Positions 33,289-46,009 of a stretch of DNA of 64,000 nt are shown here, one piece after another. The stretch is from Mucor racemosus (taxonomy: Eukaryota > Mucoromycota > Mucoromycetes > Mucorales > Mucoraceae). Position numbers and translations under genes: made by a program. The stretch lies in the NCBI GenBank assembly GCA_027405735.1, contig JAPEHQ010000002.1, forward strand, positions 1,488,001 to 1,552,000, written 5' to 3'. The first letter of the stretch is position 1, and each line of letters opens with the position of its first letter. The notes under the pieces are model-generated. The model saw only the letters and a list, made by a program, of their open reading frames with translations. It had not been told where the DNA came from and did not search any database.

Positions 33289-34134
33289 TTACGTTTCGCC
33301 CAAAGTCCCTTGAAGATCTCGAACCTGATTTTTAAGCTCATTTTTCATTGAAATTAAATATCGAATATGATCTACAGCTATAATAAAAAAGATTAGAATG
33401 AATCTATATAAAATGCACTAATTTTTTTTTTTGGTACATTTTTGCAAAATTAATGCTTCACTTCGGTTTCCATGGTTTAATGATGGCACGATATCAATGA
33501 GTTGATCAAATCCAATTCTAATGTTTTGTCTTCTTTTCTGTTCTGATGCAATATGATTGGCTTTCTTTTGTGATTCACTTAATAATTCATGAGGTTGTTT
33601 ACGGTGTCTACGTTCTTTTGTGAGTGTGATAGTGTCTGAGGAGGATCCATGCTCGATGCTATGTTGAGGGTAATGATAAGGATGAGTGTCTGGACTTTTT
33701 CTTTTAGATTTTTGTGCTTTGTTAAATTGCTGATCCCATGCCAAATCAATTGGCGGAGGTGGAGGTGGAGGTGGAGGAAAATTGTAGGCTGAGGGTGATG
33801 ATGGTGATGCATGATAATATTCTGTACCTGTAGAATAGGAAGGTACAGGATAAAGTGGGAGAGGTGGTGGTACTTGAGTTGAATAGTATAATGATGATGA
33901 TGAAACATTCATAGATGCTGAGGATGAAGGTGATGAGTATGGATATGGATGGCTTGGCACTGTTACTATTATGAATATAGATTATTGTCAAGGGTTTAAT
34001 TATAGTCTGAACTATATATATATTTTACCTTCAGTAGGTTTATATCTGTCCTTCCTTGTAGGTGACGATGATAATGATGGCTTCATATGGTATGATGACG
34101 AGCTATTATTGCTGTTGTCATTGTAATCGCTCAT
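33289..34134 (-). CDS. bHLH-leucine zipper factor (Mlx/Ino4-like)
   Basis: Three exons on the minus strand (34029-34134, 33438-33965, 33289-33377) join in phase to 240 residues. The second donor is GTACC, less usual but required to continue the domain. The N-terminal half is Ser, Tyr and Pro-rich with a run of about nine Pro. The bHLH starts at about ANHIASEQKRRQNIRIGF, continues FDQLIDIVPSL, and helix 2 runs across the last splice junction as SEALILQKSVDHIRYL. It is followed by a short zipper (MKNELKNQVRDLQGTL). His-x3-Glu-x2-Arg-Arg marks an E-box binder. The sequence resembles Mlx and fungal Ino4-type factors, which act as partners of other bHLH proteins in carbon or phospholipid control; the precise role is inference. 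Fragments of its 3' end are duplicated near 26.8 and 27.2 kb. Confidence 0.85.
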
Positions 34135-36921
34135 TTTTCCATATTATATGTACGTTAAAAAAAGAGTATAAAAATGAAATACACAAGAAATAAAAATCAT
34201 CTTTTATATTCAAGATGCACTTTGGGTTATGTTACATACAACGCATAATTCATCTCATTGTACAAACAATTGAAGTTTTTTATCACATGCAAATTTGTTA
34301 GAACTCGAAAGATTTCACGTGAGTAAAGCTCTAATAAATGAATATTTGCATGCGATGTACACAACGAAACAATTCTCTTTAATACTTGAAAATCTAATAA
34401 TCGGAATGAGCCAGACAGCCATTTTGTCACATGTGCTTTGACCAATTGACCATGATACAAAATCAAAAAATATAAACATAAATGTATTAACTCTTTTATC
34501 TACGTTTATGAGAAAATTAGACTTGTTTTGATTTGTTTAATATAAAATAAGGCACCAGGACATTATATATATATGATTCCTATATTATACATTCGAACAA
34601 TACAGTTCTGAACCTTCTTCATTAACACATATACACAAAGGAATAAAACGTGGCAGTTGTTACACGGATACAAAAAGAAAATTTATCAAAAACTTTCATC
34701 TTATCTACCATGACAGTTATTATACTTGGTCAACTATGTAGTATGATGGGAAAATGACCTGTTCATCTCATGTCAATTACTAAACCCAAAAACTAATGCC
34801 CTAATAAGACTTTCTTTTGTTTATGATTGTCAATCATTTGGCATACATTTCAAGGAGTTTATTTTAGAAATCATTAACGACTATTTGTTTTAGACCTGAT
34901 TCTGCTTTTGATTTGTGAGGTCTTTTTACTTTGCATGAACATAATTATTCATTTCATGAACTTTTTCAAAAAGCCCAATCATAATTACATACTTATGATT
35001 ATGAATATCTCTTGTGAACTCGACAAGAATTCCCAAAATCTTCCCCAAAAAAAATTAGCTTTATTTAATTCTTGTCGTTTTTACAATTGCGCAATTTAAT
35101 TCAAATTGCTTATTGTTGTACATCCCATTTCTAAACATTTCATATTACACAATATACCCTTTTCTGTATTATTTACAAGGGAAATTAACTTTCTATTATT
35201 CACTACTAATGCTAATTAATTATTATGATTAATAGGTTTTGTTTACACTTAATTAAGAAAGCATCATAGTAACATCATTATCCATGTTTAGTCCAAACTC
35301 TCTCTCTCTCTCTCTTCCTTTTGAAGAGATTAGGGAATTCCTTAGTGTATACAGAGTTTTAAGAGACTTTTTCGTTATTGATCCCATTTTGTTCGTGTGT
35401 AATTTTGTGCAAATTAGTGTTGAAGACATACAAATACTTCGATCTACATAGCCTGAATACAGCAGTAATCAAATTATTCACATAAAAAACAAGAGGATTT
35501 TATATCATTATTTACAGAATTTTTGGATGTCTTATCCTCAACAAAAGCTATATGCAAATAGACACACTTTCTAATGTGTACTAGCGCAGAATCCCTAGAA
35601 TTTCTCGGTAAATCTTGGCATGTTTTTAATACTAATGGGAAAGCGAATATCCTCACTGAAACCAAAATTGCCGGATCTTAATTGCTGATCACTCAATTTT
35701 AAAAAGCTAATAATATCAAATAATAGTTTTTTCAGGTAGCCCTGAATGAAGTTCATCCTGTTACCTAAAAAAACTTTATAAACCAGGTTGATTTTCGATA
35801 AAACGTACGACAAAATGCAACTGTTGCACCAAAGTTTCTCATTTTGATACTTAAAAGAGCGCAACCTACTGTTCCTGGGATTTTTTAAAGGCCCTAAAGT
35901 ATTCCGAAAGGTTGCCCTAACTCAATAGATGTATTCTGATGTAATTTAGAAGATACTCGAGAAACTTGTTTTTTTCATCATTTTCCATGAGGGATACCTC
36001 ATGAAAAATTATGATTTGGACAAAATTCAATTTTTCGCCCTGAAAATGAAACATTTTACTAAAGTAAATATAGATAAAACATGACAACAAACTATACTCT
36101 ATTATATAAAACTATTTAAGCTTTGTGTCAGATACAAGATGTTTTGACCTTTATTCGAAAAACTATTTCTCTAGTTTATTGAAGATACAGCAAATTTTTA
36201 TGACACGAAATAAAAAGAAAAAAATATTAGTGCATACAAAATTAAAATTAAAAAATATTTTAATTAATTGACTACTCTTACTTTATATTAATGTTTGGAA
36301 GAAACAATTCTTTAAAACAGATTTTTTTTTCAGAAAATGTCGATTTTCAACGAAACAAGAATAATTTTGATATCGATGATTTGAGAATTTGAACCTCCGC
36401 GACACCCTTTTTTTTTTTGCTATTGGGCACCATAAATGTTGATTAGATGCCTTCAAGAGGCTCTTTCTTGTAATTTCATGAATGTGACCAACGCAAAATT
36501 CAATAAGATGAGTATTTAACTGAAGTAAAAAGCATTGAAGTATGCAATTGTTGTAGTGTCAGTTTATAGCCAAATAGAATGACACTTTGCATTTTATGAT
36601 GATACAAAATAAGGAATAGAATATGCAGCACATGTAGCTATTCGCATTGAAGTTAGGGGATCCCATATACTTTATTCAGGCAGTTTAAAATTATGAGGCA
36701 GCAATACTGTTTATATAAATAGATTGTATGTATACCATGTTGTATATTGCATTTGAAATTGATTTTTTTATTCTGAAAAATGTAAAAAAATGTATATAAA
36801 AACAAAATATATGGATTAAAACAATGGGGTTAATTTAACTGCTATACCAACATTCTTGTTATTCGCTGAAATATAACTGTCAGTATATGGTGATACAATC
36901 CTTTGGCTAATTATATTATAC
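34135..36921. other. Intergenic, no gene seen
   Basis: AT-rich. It contains a CT dinucleotide run (35300-35315) and several short frames (34227-34466, 34908-35099, 35474-35864) without domain, splice or repeat support. The last 100 bp lie downstream of the PP2A gene. Confidence 0.45.
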
Positions 36922-38669
36922 TTACGCAAAAATAAAGAGGTTATTGGTAGCAGCTACAGCAATAATATTATCTCGTGGATGCCATGATGCATGCAATATT
37001 TTCTTGTTGAAATCAACGGGATCCGCATCATCTCTTTTACCATTACGACCCAAAGTCAGCTTATTTTTTGCGGATCCTAAGCGCTTTGCCTTGAAAGCAC
37101 TTTTGTCTGCTTGGAGTGGGATCTCATCATTTGTTTCGCGATTGTAGATAGAAAAATTATTACTGTACGACCCTGTCATAACGCTCCTGTATTTTTGTAT
37201 GTGATTTTTATTTTAGCATATGCAAAATAAAGAAACCCCCCCCCCTTTCCAACAACTTACTTTCCGTTTCCACTAAACATACACTCAAATTTATCGAAAA
37301 TACAATCGTTTTCATACAAATCACATAAGTTGCTACGTAAATTATCGTTGATATTGATTGTTTGCACAGGTTTACTTTCCATATTGATGTCCCATATCTT
37401 AAGCGTCAAGTAATCTCGAGCCAAAATATATCGGCCATCAGGACTGAATTTGACATCGGATATAGATGAAATGATTTCGGAAAAGAAGGAGCGGTTGTTA
37501 GGGTCTTCAGCTGCTTCGAACACTACCGTAGAGGTAATTAAGCGAATGATATAATCGTAATACCAAATAAACATATGCACATACCTTTAGCGTTTTGATC
37601 ACACAAGGCAGACTCTCTCATATCTGCTAATTTCACTGTTCCCTTACTGCTACTGTACATGAGTAAATTACATTGCTGAGGGTGAAACTCGGCAGCAGTA
37701 ATAACCTCAGTTAACTCTTCCATATTTGCAGGCTTTATATCCACAATGTCTATTGTATGAATATATTTTAAGTATGGCTACTTTTTATGTTTGCTCAAAC
37801 GATTGGAAACACTTTACTGAAGCTCTGTTCTGAAATATCGAGATTCCAGAGGTTGATTCTCAAATCATCAGCAGACAGGTACGTCTCACTATCCGAATTT
37901 ACTGAGATCGAATTGATGTGGTACGCATGAGCTGTGTGCAAAATGTATACATGATGGCATTAATAATTTAGTTTCTATTTTTCTACCGATTTATGTGCAT
38001 TTACCGTTGGCATAAATTCTTCTGGGTATAGCAGCAACAATATTATCTTGATGTGAAATTTTTGGTATAAATAAGCCATTTCTGGCGGTAATATTATTAT
38101 CGTATTCATGGGCTACTTTGATATTTCTTTCAAACACCTTCCAAAGTTTGATGGTTTTATCTATGATTATATGTTTAATAAACTTTACCACCAATACAGT
38201 GTTGTATTTACCATTAGTAGACAATAAAAAATGGGCAGAATTTGTTCTTCTACACCATTTTATTTTATTAATCTTTTCTTCAATTTCTAAACTTTTCAAA
38301 TAATCGAATTCAGGTTCATGAGATTGAAACTCTGTGTGGAACTTGTATTCACATCCCTTTTTCTGTATAAATTTTAACATTCTCTTTTATATACTTTGGT
38401 GGGGGTTCAATACTTACTCCATCATTTCTCTCAAATAACACAACTCTACCACCTTTATCACCGGTTGCTAAATAATTGCCCGTGTGATCAAATTCAACGG
38501 ATGAAATTATATCAGCTAACAAGATGGGAGAAAACAAATAAATAAAAACATATAAATCCCAACAAGTTTAAATATACAAAATACCTTCTGTTATATCATC
38601 TGAATCCCCTTTATCACCGAAGCATTGCGCAAATTTCCAACGTTTTTCATCTTCATTTACTGTAGACAT
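36922..38669 (-). CDS. CDC55: PP2A B55 regulatory subunit
   Basis: Eight exons (38585-38669, 38418-38515, 38212-38362, 38005-38160, 37818-37931, 37585-37749, 37261-37522, 36922-37186) join in phase to 431 residues, a complete B55 with short 51-74-nt introns. Signature blocks are [31 protein letters not shown], the B55 hallmark [76 protein letters not shown] and the C-terminal [20 protein letters not shown]. The fold is a seven-bladed WD40 propeller. B55 docks on the PP2A A/C core and selects substrates; in fungi it controls mitotic entry and exit, cytokinesis and morphology. It is slightly shorter than the yeast protein, which carries insertions. No partner gene lies nearby. Confidence 0.95.
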
Positions 38670-39374
38670 TGTCTTGTTAAGCTAAAATTCCAAGTGCTTT
38701 CTTTTTTGCCTTTATGATCAAAACAAAAAATATTAAAACAAACTAAGAGAAGAAGGGGGCGGGGGCTTTTATTAATCAACATCAGGTTGTGTAAATTCAA
38801 GGAACCGCGATGGCAAAACTTTGAACATGTGACTTCTGGGACCTGAATGTTACGAGATGATTGTTCCATAACGAATGGAATATGTATTCACATTGTAAGG
38901 AACAGTTGCCAGTATTTCGGTATATTTCACAATTGCTTTTTACTACTACAAAACTTTGGTTACAATCACTGTAAATTGCTGCTCTAACTGACGTGAAATT
39001 TCGGACTGTGTGTGTGCGTGTGTGTGTGCGTGTGTGTGTGTGCCAATCATTGTTTTCGAAAAAGGTGGCATGTTTTATGTTTTGGCCCTGATCAATTTTT
39101 TTTTCGGGAGGGTTAATAATAAGTTTGATAAAAAGTAATAACAAAACACAAGTCAATTGAATAATCGACGTTACCAGGGTTGGGTGTGTGCCACTTCTTC
39201 ATCCTTCGCTCCGGCAACTACAGTATTATTTGTCGTTCCTAACACAATCCTCGTTACCTTCGCTTCGGACTCCAAAGTGGTACTCTTCTCCACAGACAAA
39301 AAATTGTTGTTTCATTGCAATATCTGATGCTGAAAAGCATATTACATCGCTCGATATTTTGAGATTATTATAGA
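38670..39374. other. Intergenic with GT microsatellite
   Basis: The PP2A promoter lies at the left. A GT-rich microsatellite with GCGT interruptions occupies about 39005-39042. The small frames here follow the microsatellite and are not supported. Confidence 0.5.
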
Positions 39375-40380
39375 AACTAGCCGCTCGATCTCGCTACGTT
39401 CAATTACGGCGTCGCCCTGGGGGGGGGAAAGCTCGCTTTTGCAATTTTATTTAATGAATATATCATATGATTGGCAGCTCTACCTTGTTACACTTGATTA
39501 TTGGCTCCAGTGATGACCATATTTATGTTTAAATTTATGATATTGGAGATATAGAGGTAAGACGAAAAATTAATGTAAACCAACTCTAGTGCGATAATTA
39601 GAAAGTAAAAATTTATTGTCATCAAATAAACTATTACACAATATTAAAAAATGTAAAGATTTACAGTAATAAACATGAATCGAGTGGGTACAGCATCGTA
39701 GATTCTTGAAGAAGTTTTCAAATATCATAAAATCTCTTATTTTTAAGACTTACAAAGCTTATAATCTGAATATTAATTTCAAAAATTATTCTTGTCCAGA
39801 TCGTTAATTTCGATACTTTTCGATTTTTTTTTTCTGATTTTGCAAATTTATAGGCAACTATACTACCAATCATAAAAATAAAAAATACATACATATACAG
39901 AATTTGGCGCTCTATTTGTTTATTAAAATGAAAAACATATTTTTATTATAAAGTATTACATGAAAATCCTATAACCAAAAAACCGTTTTTGGGGCAAAAG
40001 TGCAAAGTTTTATTATTTAATATTTAATATTAAGCCCTTATAAAATGCGTATTAGTTATAGCTACAATTTATTCTCACAATGTAGCGTATTTAAACGTTG
40101 ATTTTGGTATCAAAATTCGATTTTTCTGTTTTTTGATCAAAATCATGTGTGTTGGTAAGGATGAAATGAGTCCCGAAAATGTCCGCTACAAAAACTGAAT
40201 TTTCAGATCGCACGTGGTTAAATATTAGAAAAAGTCGAAAAAAAAATTTTTTATTTAAAATTTGGATATATTATAGTATATATAAGAGACCTAGCCGTTG
40301 GGTCTCGCTACGCTCAATTACAGCGTCGCCCTGCGGGCTAGATTTTGCAATTTTTTTCAATGAATGCATGATTTGAGAGA
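39375..40380 (+). repeat. Dispersed repeat R4, copy 2, bracketed by GC-rich modules
   Basis: The core (39520-40285) repeats 16490-17246 in direct orientation. Both ends carry the same GC-rich module of about 90 bp: 39375-39475 (CGATCTCGCTACGTTCAATT, ACGGCGTCGCCCTGG) and 40286-40375 (GGTCTCGCTACGCTCAATTA, CAGCGTCGCCCTGCGGGC). The core therefore looks as if it sits between short direct terminal repeats. No coding frame is conserved. Confidence 0.65.
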
Positions 40381-41536
40381 CAGTTTTTTCTAGTCTTAAA
40401 TAGACTACATTTACTATATCAGTAAGCAATGTTATAAAATACTGATTTTATAGCTTAGATAAAACACTACTTGCTCTAGTTTTACGGCACTGTGAAATGT
40501 ATCAGGATCCGTATTTTGATGAGGTTTGATACTCTTAATTGTCCCCCCCCCCAAACGAAGCTGATTTTACAAATTTTAAATTTCAATGAGGATTTAAAGT
40601 CGACCAAAACGAATCTGACATCAATTTTTCTATACTATTTCATCTTAAAATATATTTTTATACTTGCTGAAAATTTTCAATTGGCACAATTCATGTAAAT
40701 TATACATTTTTGTTAGTGATATCGATTAGAGTAATAATGCAATTTTACATTCCGCATGAAATTCTCAAAAATACCTAAATGACAATTTGCATTAGTTGAT
40801 ATACTGTATACCTTTTTCTTGTATTAAATAATGAATAAAAAAATATAAGCTGATTATACAAATGCCACTCTATGTATTTCAGGCTTTTTTTTTAAAGCGT
40901 GGTTTTCATAAATCACATAGTTTTTCAAAAAATTACGGTCATTTTTGCCTAAGTATATGTAGAGATAGAAACATGTAGAGATAATCTCCCTTACTTTTAA
41001 ACCCTTTCTCTTTTAGAATTTTTTCGGTTTCATTCTATATAGATATTTTTCCAATAGAAAAACAAAAGACAAGTTTTTTTAAAGCATTTAGCAGGGAAGT
41101 TGAAGCCATCCAGCCAAGATTACAGGAAAGAAAGATGGCAAAAGCACGAAAAGACACATACCAAAAGCGCGACTTCTTGGTATCGCCGTAACAAATAAGA
41201 GCCTTGACGAATTTGAAGAAGAATATATTAAGGGAAGTTTTGAAGGAACATTATGGCAATGAGCAGATTTCTCAGCATTGAAATAGAATTTAAATAAAGA
41301 GTAAACTTCCACGGTATAGTCGACATCCTTTAATTCTAAATATCCCATAATGATGATGCGAAAATCTATAAAATTTGGGCATTGATGAAGCTTATTATTT
41401 ACGAAGAACCCACATTCAAACCAACTAATGTACATGATACAAATTATTACTGCTCAAACATTCAGTAATGTGATCAAGCCAGTTCGGTTGCAATTTGAAC
41501 CCGATAAAGTATATAAATTTTATTAAGTCTATTATT
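40381..41536. other. Intergenic, no gene seen
   Basis: AT-rich, with a C-run near 40541-40551. The frame at 41088-41435 on the minus strand has no recognised domain. The last about 100 bp are the 3' flank of the acyl-CoA ligase. Confidence 0.45.
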
Positions 41537-43444
41537 TTAAAGTCTGCCTCTCAACATTTGTTGTTTCTCTTCTTCGTGTGCAGCATCACGAAGAACACGC
41601 CTAAGGATCTTTCCGCTAGGGCTCTTGGGAATAATATCGAGAAATTTCACGCCACCACGCAGTTTTTTGTAATTAATGACGTTATCCTCTACGAATTTAG
41701 ATATCATGGCCGTGGTAGCAGGTGATTTAGGAATAGAAGGTTGAAGCACAACATAAGCTCTAGGAAGTTCTGTTGCTTGTGCAGAATCGTAAATGCCAAT
41801 AACACAGCAATCAGCAACTGCTTCATGGCTCATCAAAAGTGCTTCTAATTCAGCAGGTGCAACTTGATAGCCTTTGTACTTGATCAATTCCTTGATGCGA
41901 TCGATAATAAAGAATTCACCAGATTTGGAATCGAATTTTGCTACATCGCCAGTGCGCATCCAACCATCATGTGTAAAAGTTTCGGCATTAGCTTTATTAT
42001 CATTTAGATATCCTTTCATAATAACTGGTCCCTTCAAAAGAATTTCACCAGGTTGATCAGGTCCTAATTCTAATATACAAACTTTCAGTATTTCCAAATA
42101 TGCAAATAATATACCAAGCCTTACCATTTCCTTTTTCATCCACTAATTTGCATTCCATATTGGAAATAAGTACACCTGTTGATCCTGAGGGGCTAACACC
42201 GACCTTTTGATAAATACAGCCTGCTGTAGTTTCAGTCATACCATAGCTACAATAACGGATATGCAAATGAGTCATTGTTATTGTGACAAATATGTATTGT
42301 AGTGTACTTACCCTTGTCTGACAGGAGCCTTTACTCGTAAATGTAAAGCATCAATATGTTCGCTACCAAGAGGAGCTGCACCACTACTAATGACTCGAAG
42401 TGAAGATAAATCATATTTTAAGACAACGGCGTTTTTTGCAAGGTGAACAGCTATATATCAAGGCAAAATATGAGTACCAAATCACATGTTTTATACAATA
42501 ATAATAAACCAACTCACCAACTGGGGGTACAATAGGACCGTGTGTCACCTTGTACTTTTCAATCAATTGACATACCAATTCCAAGTCATATTTAGGAACA
42601 ACAACCACAGGTGTGTTTGAATAAAAAGCACGAAGTACTAATGTTGTTAAACCAAAGATATGGAAGAAAGGCAAGAAGCCAATAATCATATCATCTTTTT
42701 GATTTGCATCAGTTTGTTCAAAATCAGTAACCATAATCATTTGAGAGACAAAATTTTTGTGTGTGAGCATGACACCCTTGGCTACACCTGTAGTACCACT
42801 AGAAAAGCAAATAAAAGCCAAATCATTACCATCAACACCTTGAACCGGGATTTGCATAATATCTTGAGTTGATGCTACTGCAATGGTACTGAATGGTTGG
42901 ATGCCATGAACAGCCTGATTACCAAATAAAAAGATCTTGTTTTTGGGTATATTGTTTTTGGCAGCCACCTTTAATAAAATAGGAAGTAATTCAGGAACAG
43001 TTATAATGGCCTTGGCCTCGGATTTATGCACTTGATGATTGAATTCAACTGTAATAATAAAAAATCATTAGGAATTCCGGACTATAAAGGCTCTCTATTT
43101 TATGTATAAATTTTACCTTCAGTATAATTAGGATTACCAGGAGTTACTGTACATTGAGCCGCTAATAATGAAAAATACAATACTGCATGATCGTATTGAT
43201 TAGGTGCAAAAACAGCAACAACATCACCCTTTTTCAAACCAACATTTTCTTTCCAGCCAGTAGCTAATTGACCAGAAATTGTTCGTGCTTGTTTAAATGT
43301 CAATGATTTACCAGAAATACCATCAATCAACAATGGACGATCTTGTGAGCGAGTTGTATTGAATTCATTAGGTTGAAACAAAAATGAATAAATATCAGTA
43401 TTTGGAATAGGAATAGCTTGTCTTTTAGATGTAAAAATGGTCAT
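41537..43444 (-). CDS. 4-coumarate-CoA ligase-like acyl-CoA synthetase
   Basis: Five exons (43117-43444, 42518-43048, 42312-42450, 42125-42246, 41537-42069) join in phase to 550 residues, the usual length of 4CL-like ligases. ANL-superfamily motifs are all present: FSSGTTGVAKGV (P-loop-like, about 191-202), GFLPFFHIFGL, VISSGAAPLG, YGMTETT (from about 334), TGDVAKFDSKSGEFFIIDR with the adenylate-binding Asp, and the C-terminal catalytic Lys in PKSPSGKILRR. The enzyme activates a carboxylic acid with ATP to an acyl-adenylate and then a CoA thioester. The substrate is not readable from sequence; fatty or aryl acids are both possible. The C-terminus is RGRL, not a canonical peroxisomal SKL-type signal, so peroxisomal location is not supported. 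Confidence 0.9.
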
Positions 43445-46009
43445 TTTTTAAGAAATATGGGGGGAAAACAAAAGCAATGATGATCTACTTCTTATATTAA
43501 ATTTTGTTAACTTTCAAGTGGGAAATCAGTTAGTAATAGTGAAAATTCATGTTAGCTTTGATTGGCTAATAGTTGATCAAAAGGGTAAATCATTTACCTC
43601 AGCGTGAGATATGTTGTTTTAGTCTGTGTATAGATTTTGTATGTAATGCAAAAAGGAATTACAATAACCCGTCGATGAAAATATATTTTACAATTGGTAT
43701 AAGACAAAACAGAAAAGAAGAAAAGAAAGATGTTAACTGAAGATCTTTACTGTTCCTCACCTTCTATCTTATGGACTGAGTTTCGACATGATTGATAATA
43801 AATGGGGGAGGGGGAGACGAGGAGATGGGAGAGAAAAACTTTTGGAGCTGATGATTGACAGGTATATTATATCCAGAACTTGTCATTGCAACTTGATTTC
43901 AAGCATAAAACCAGCATTTTAAGATTAGATTTGTTTAACTACAAAAGTGCAATGTTTGTTTGCCATTACATTGAATCAAAAAGACATGTGTATCTTTGAC
44001 CTTTTCATGGTCGCCACATTTAATATGACAAATCTTAGTAGTGAAGCTCAGCTGCCCCATAAGTAATTTATCAATCTACACAGAAATGGGGTACTCTTAT
44101 AAAGGGATTTCGCCAAAGAATTTTATAAATCGCAATTACCAATATCAATATAAAGCATGATGTATCTATGTTCAAAAACATACCCTAGAATTTGACATTT
44201 TGTAGCGGCTTTACAAAGCCCCAAAGAAAAAACTCATATCGAATATTGAGTAAAAATGAGTAATATGTCTACTCATTTGGTTACTTTTTCGATTTTAAAG
44301 TTATATAATGCCTTGCTATACATGATTTGTCCATTTAAAGCAAAGTAGTCAACCGTATTGTATGACATTTGACAGGTTTAGATACTAATCGAGAATTAAA
44401 AATTATGGGAAAAGATAAGTCTCAATAGCAGATACCATTCGGTTGCCATTGACTGTGATTGATGTACAAACGGCTTTCACTGTTTGGAATAATGAATGAT
44501 AAATAGTCTTTATGTTTCCAAAAAAGTAAAGTTAGGGCTTCCATTTTTATTTTTTCGACTTGGAATACTGTATATATCATATTTCACACAGAAGGGCTGA
44601 AAAGTAAAACCCTCTCAGTCTACCGAGGGGAATTGTGCAGAAAGCTACTTGTTTTTTCCCCTCAGTGTACCGAGGGGGGATCTACGAAAATTTCAACTAT
44701 TTAATAGAAACAATTTCGTCCTTTTTGCTTATGCTGAGGGGTTTTGGGCAGACTATGCCATTTTTTTATTAGGCTTATGCGATCATTTGCTGCTGTTCTG
44801 TCTGGAGTATTACCTTCCATTTGACTAAATCAAATATATCTTGTTTCTCAACCACTGGAGCAAGCACATCTAGTATGCCATACTTTTATTTGAAGTATCT
44901 CAAGGTTAAAGTCCTGAAACCTTTGATTTAATACAATTCTCTCTGGCCTCTTCTTTTTTAGCACTACGTATTTCACATTTGTAGTATTTTAATGAAGACA
45001 TAATCTAATAGTAAAGCGTGTTGTTCCTTGATATTTTATTATCTACATCAAATTTTACACCTAAATAAATGATTACTTAAAATATCAACACTACGTTTTG
45101 TATTATAATTATATAGATTGCATTTGAATAGGCTTCTTTTCATTTGGGAATGAATAGACTTGGGGGTTTTAACAATGTTATTTTACCATAGTTTGCTGTC
45201 GGTTCCAGATAAAAAAATTCCATGTGCATTCATATTTCTAAATGAATTTATATGTATCTACTAGGGATTGAAGTGAAATTATCGACACAGGACAAAAAAA
45301 GGAAATGTAAATAAGCTATATGATGTAATTTGATAGATTGTAACATTGCTTCATCAAAAGGAAATATCTACTCGAAAGAAAAAGATCAGTATAATAAATG
45401 AACTGAATGTATACAAGATAATCAGGTGTTTTGAAGTAATCAATAGTTAAATAGGTAGTATCTACTAGCCAAAATAAACAGTTGATGGAACTTTGTTTAC
45501 CTGAGAGCCTGTTTTTTATTTGTATTCACTAAAACAATATATTTGGCGTAGTTTTCGTACAATCAATGCCATTAACTAACATCAATACTTTAAAAATATA
45601 CGGCAATAGCCAATATCACCACTCACCAGCTAATTAAGTACTCCAAATATGTATAGAGCTTCCACCATGTGTAATTAGTTATGCACTTTTACTTAGCATT
45701 GGTGTGGAGCGGGGTTTTGCCATCTATATTTACTAGTATAAGCTGAGCTCGACAGCAACCCTACTTTTACTCCTCAAACTATTCAAAAATCCTTTTGAAA
45801 TTTTAATTAATTATTGTGTTTACACAATCAGTTGATCAATACGCATACATTTATGTGATATAAACACATTAAATCATTTAATCTGTACGAAATTAATTCA
45901 ATATTGTCACAGCTACAAATAGCAGTTACCAAGGCTGGTTACTATAGTGATTATTGTTAAATTTGTAAAAGAAGATCAATGCACAACATAGAAATTTAAT
46001 CTCAAGTTT
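43445..46009. other. Gene-poor tract upstream of the acyl-CoA ligase
   Basis: The ligase promoter lies at the left, with a purine-rich GGGGGAGGGGGAGACGAGGA patch at 43805. The paired hairpins at 44611-44677 are listed separately. A short segment near 45700-45750 resembles 11990-12040. I see no gene. Confidence 0.45.
44611..44677. repeat. Paired CCCCTCAG...GAGGGG hairpins
   Basis: CCTCTCAGTCTACCGAGGGG (44611-44630) and CCCCTCAGTGTACCGAGGGG (44658-44677) are two near-identical 20-bp stem-loops. A third, inverted half-site, GCTGAGGGG, occurs at 44733-44741. They are GC-rich in an AT-rich desert. Confidence 0.5.

Noticed and set aside
27208..33327. 27-bp inverted repeat taken as terminal inverted repeats of a 6.1-kb Fanzor transposon
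   Set aside because: The right copy is coding sequence in the last bHLH exon, and the left copy encodes the same peptide with diverged codons beside it. It is a duplicated exon fragment.
41537..41550. Peroxisomal targeting signal on the acyl-CoA ligase
   Set aside because: The C-terminus is GRL, outside the usual [SAC]-[KRH]-[LM] set.
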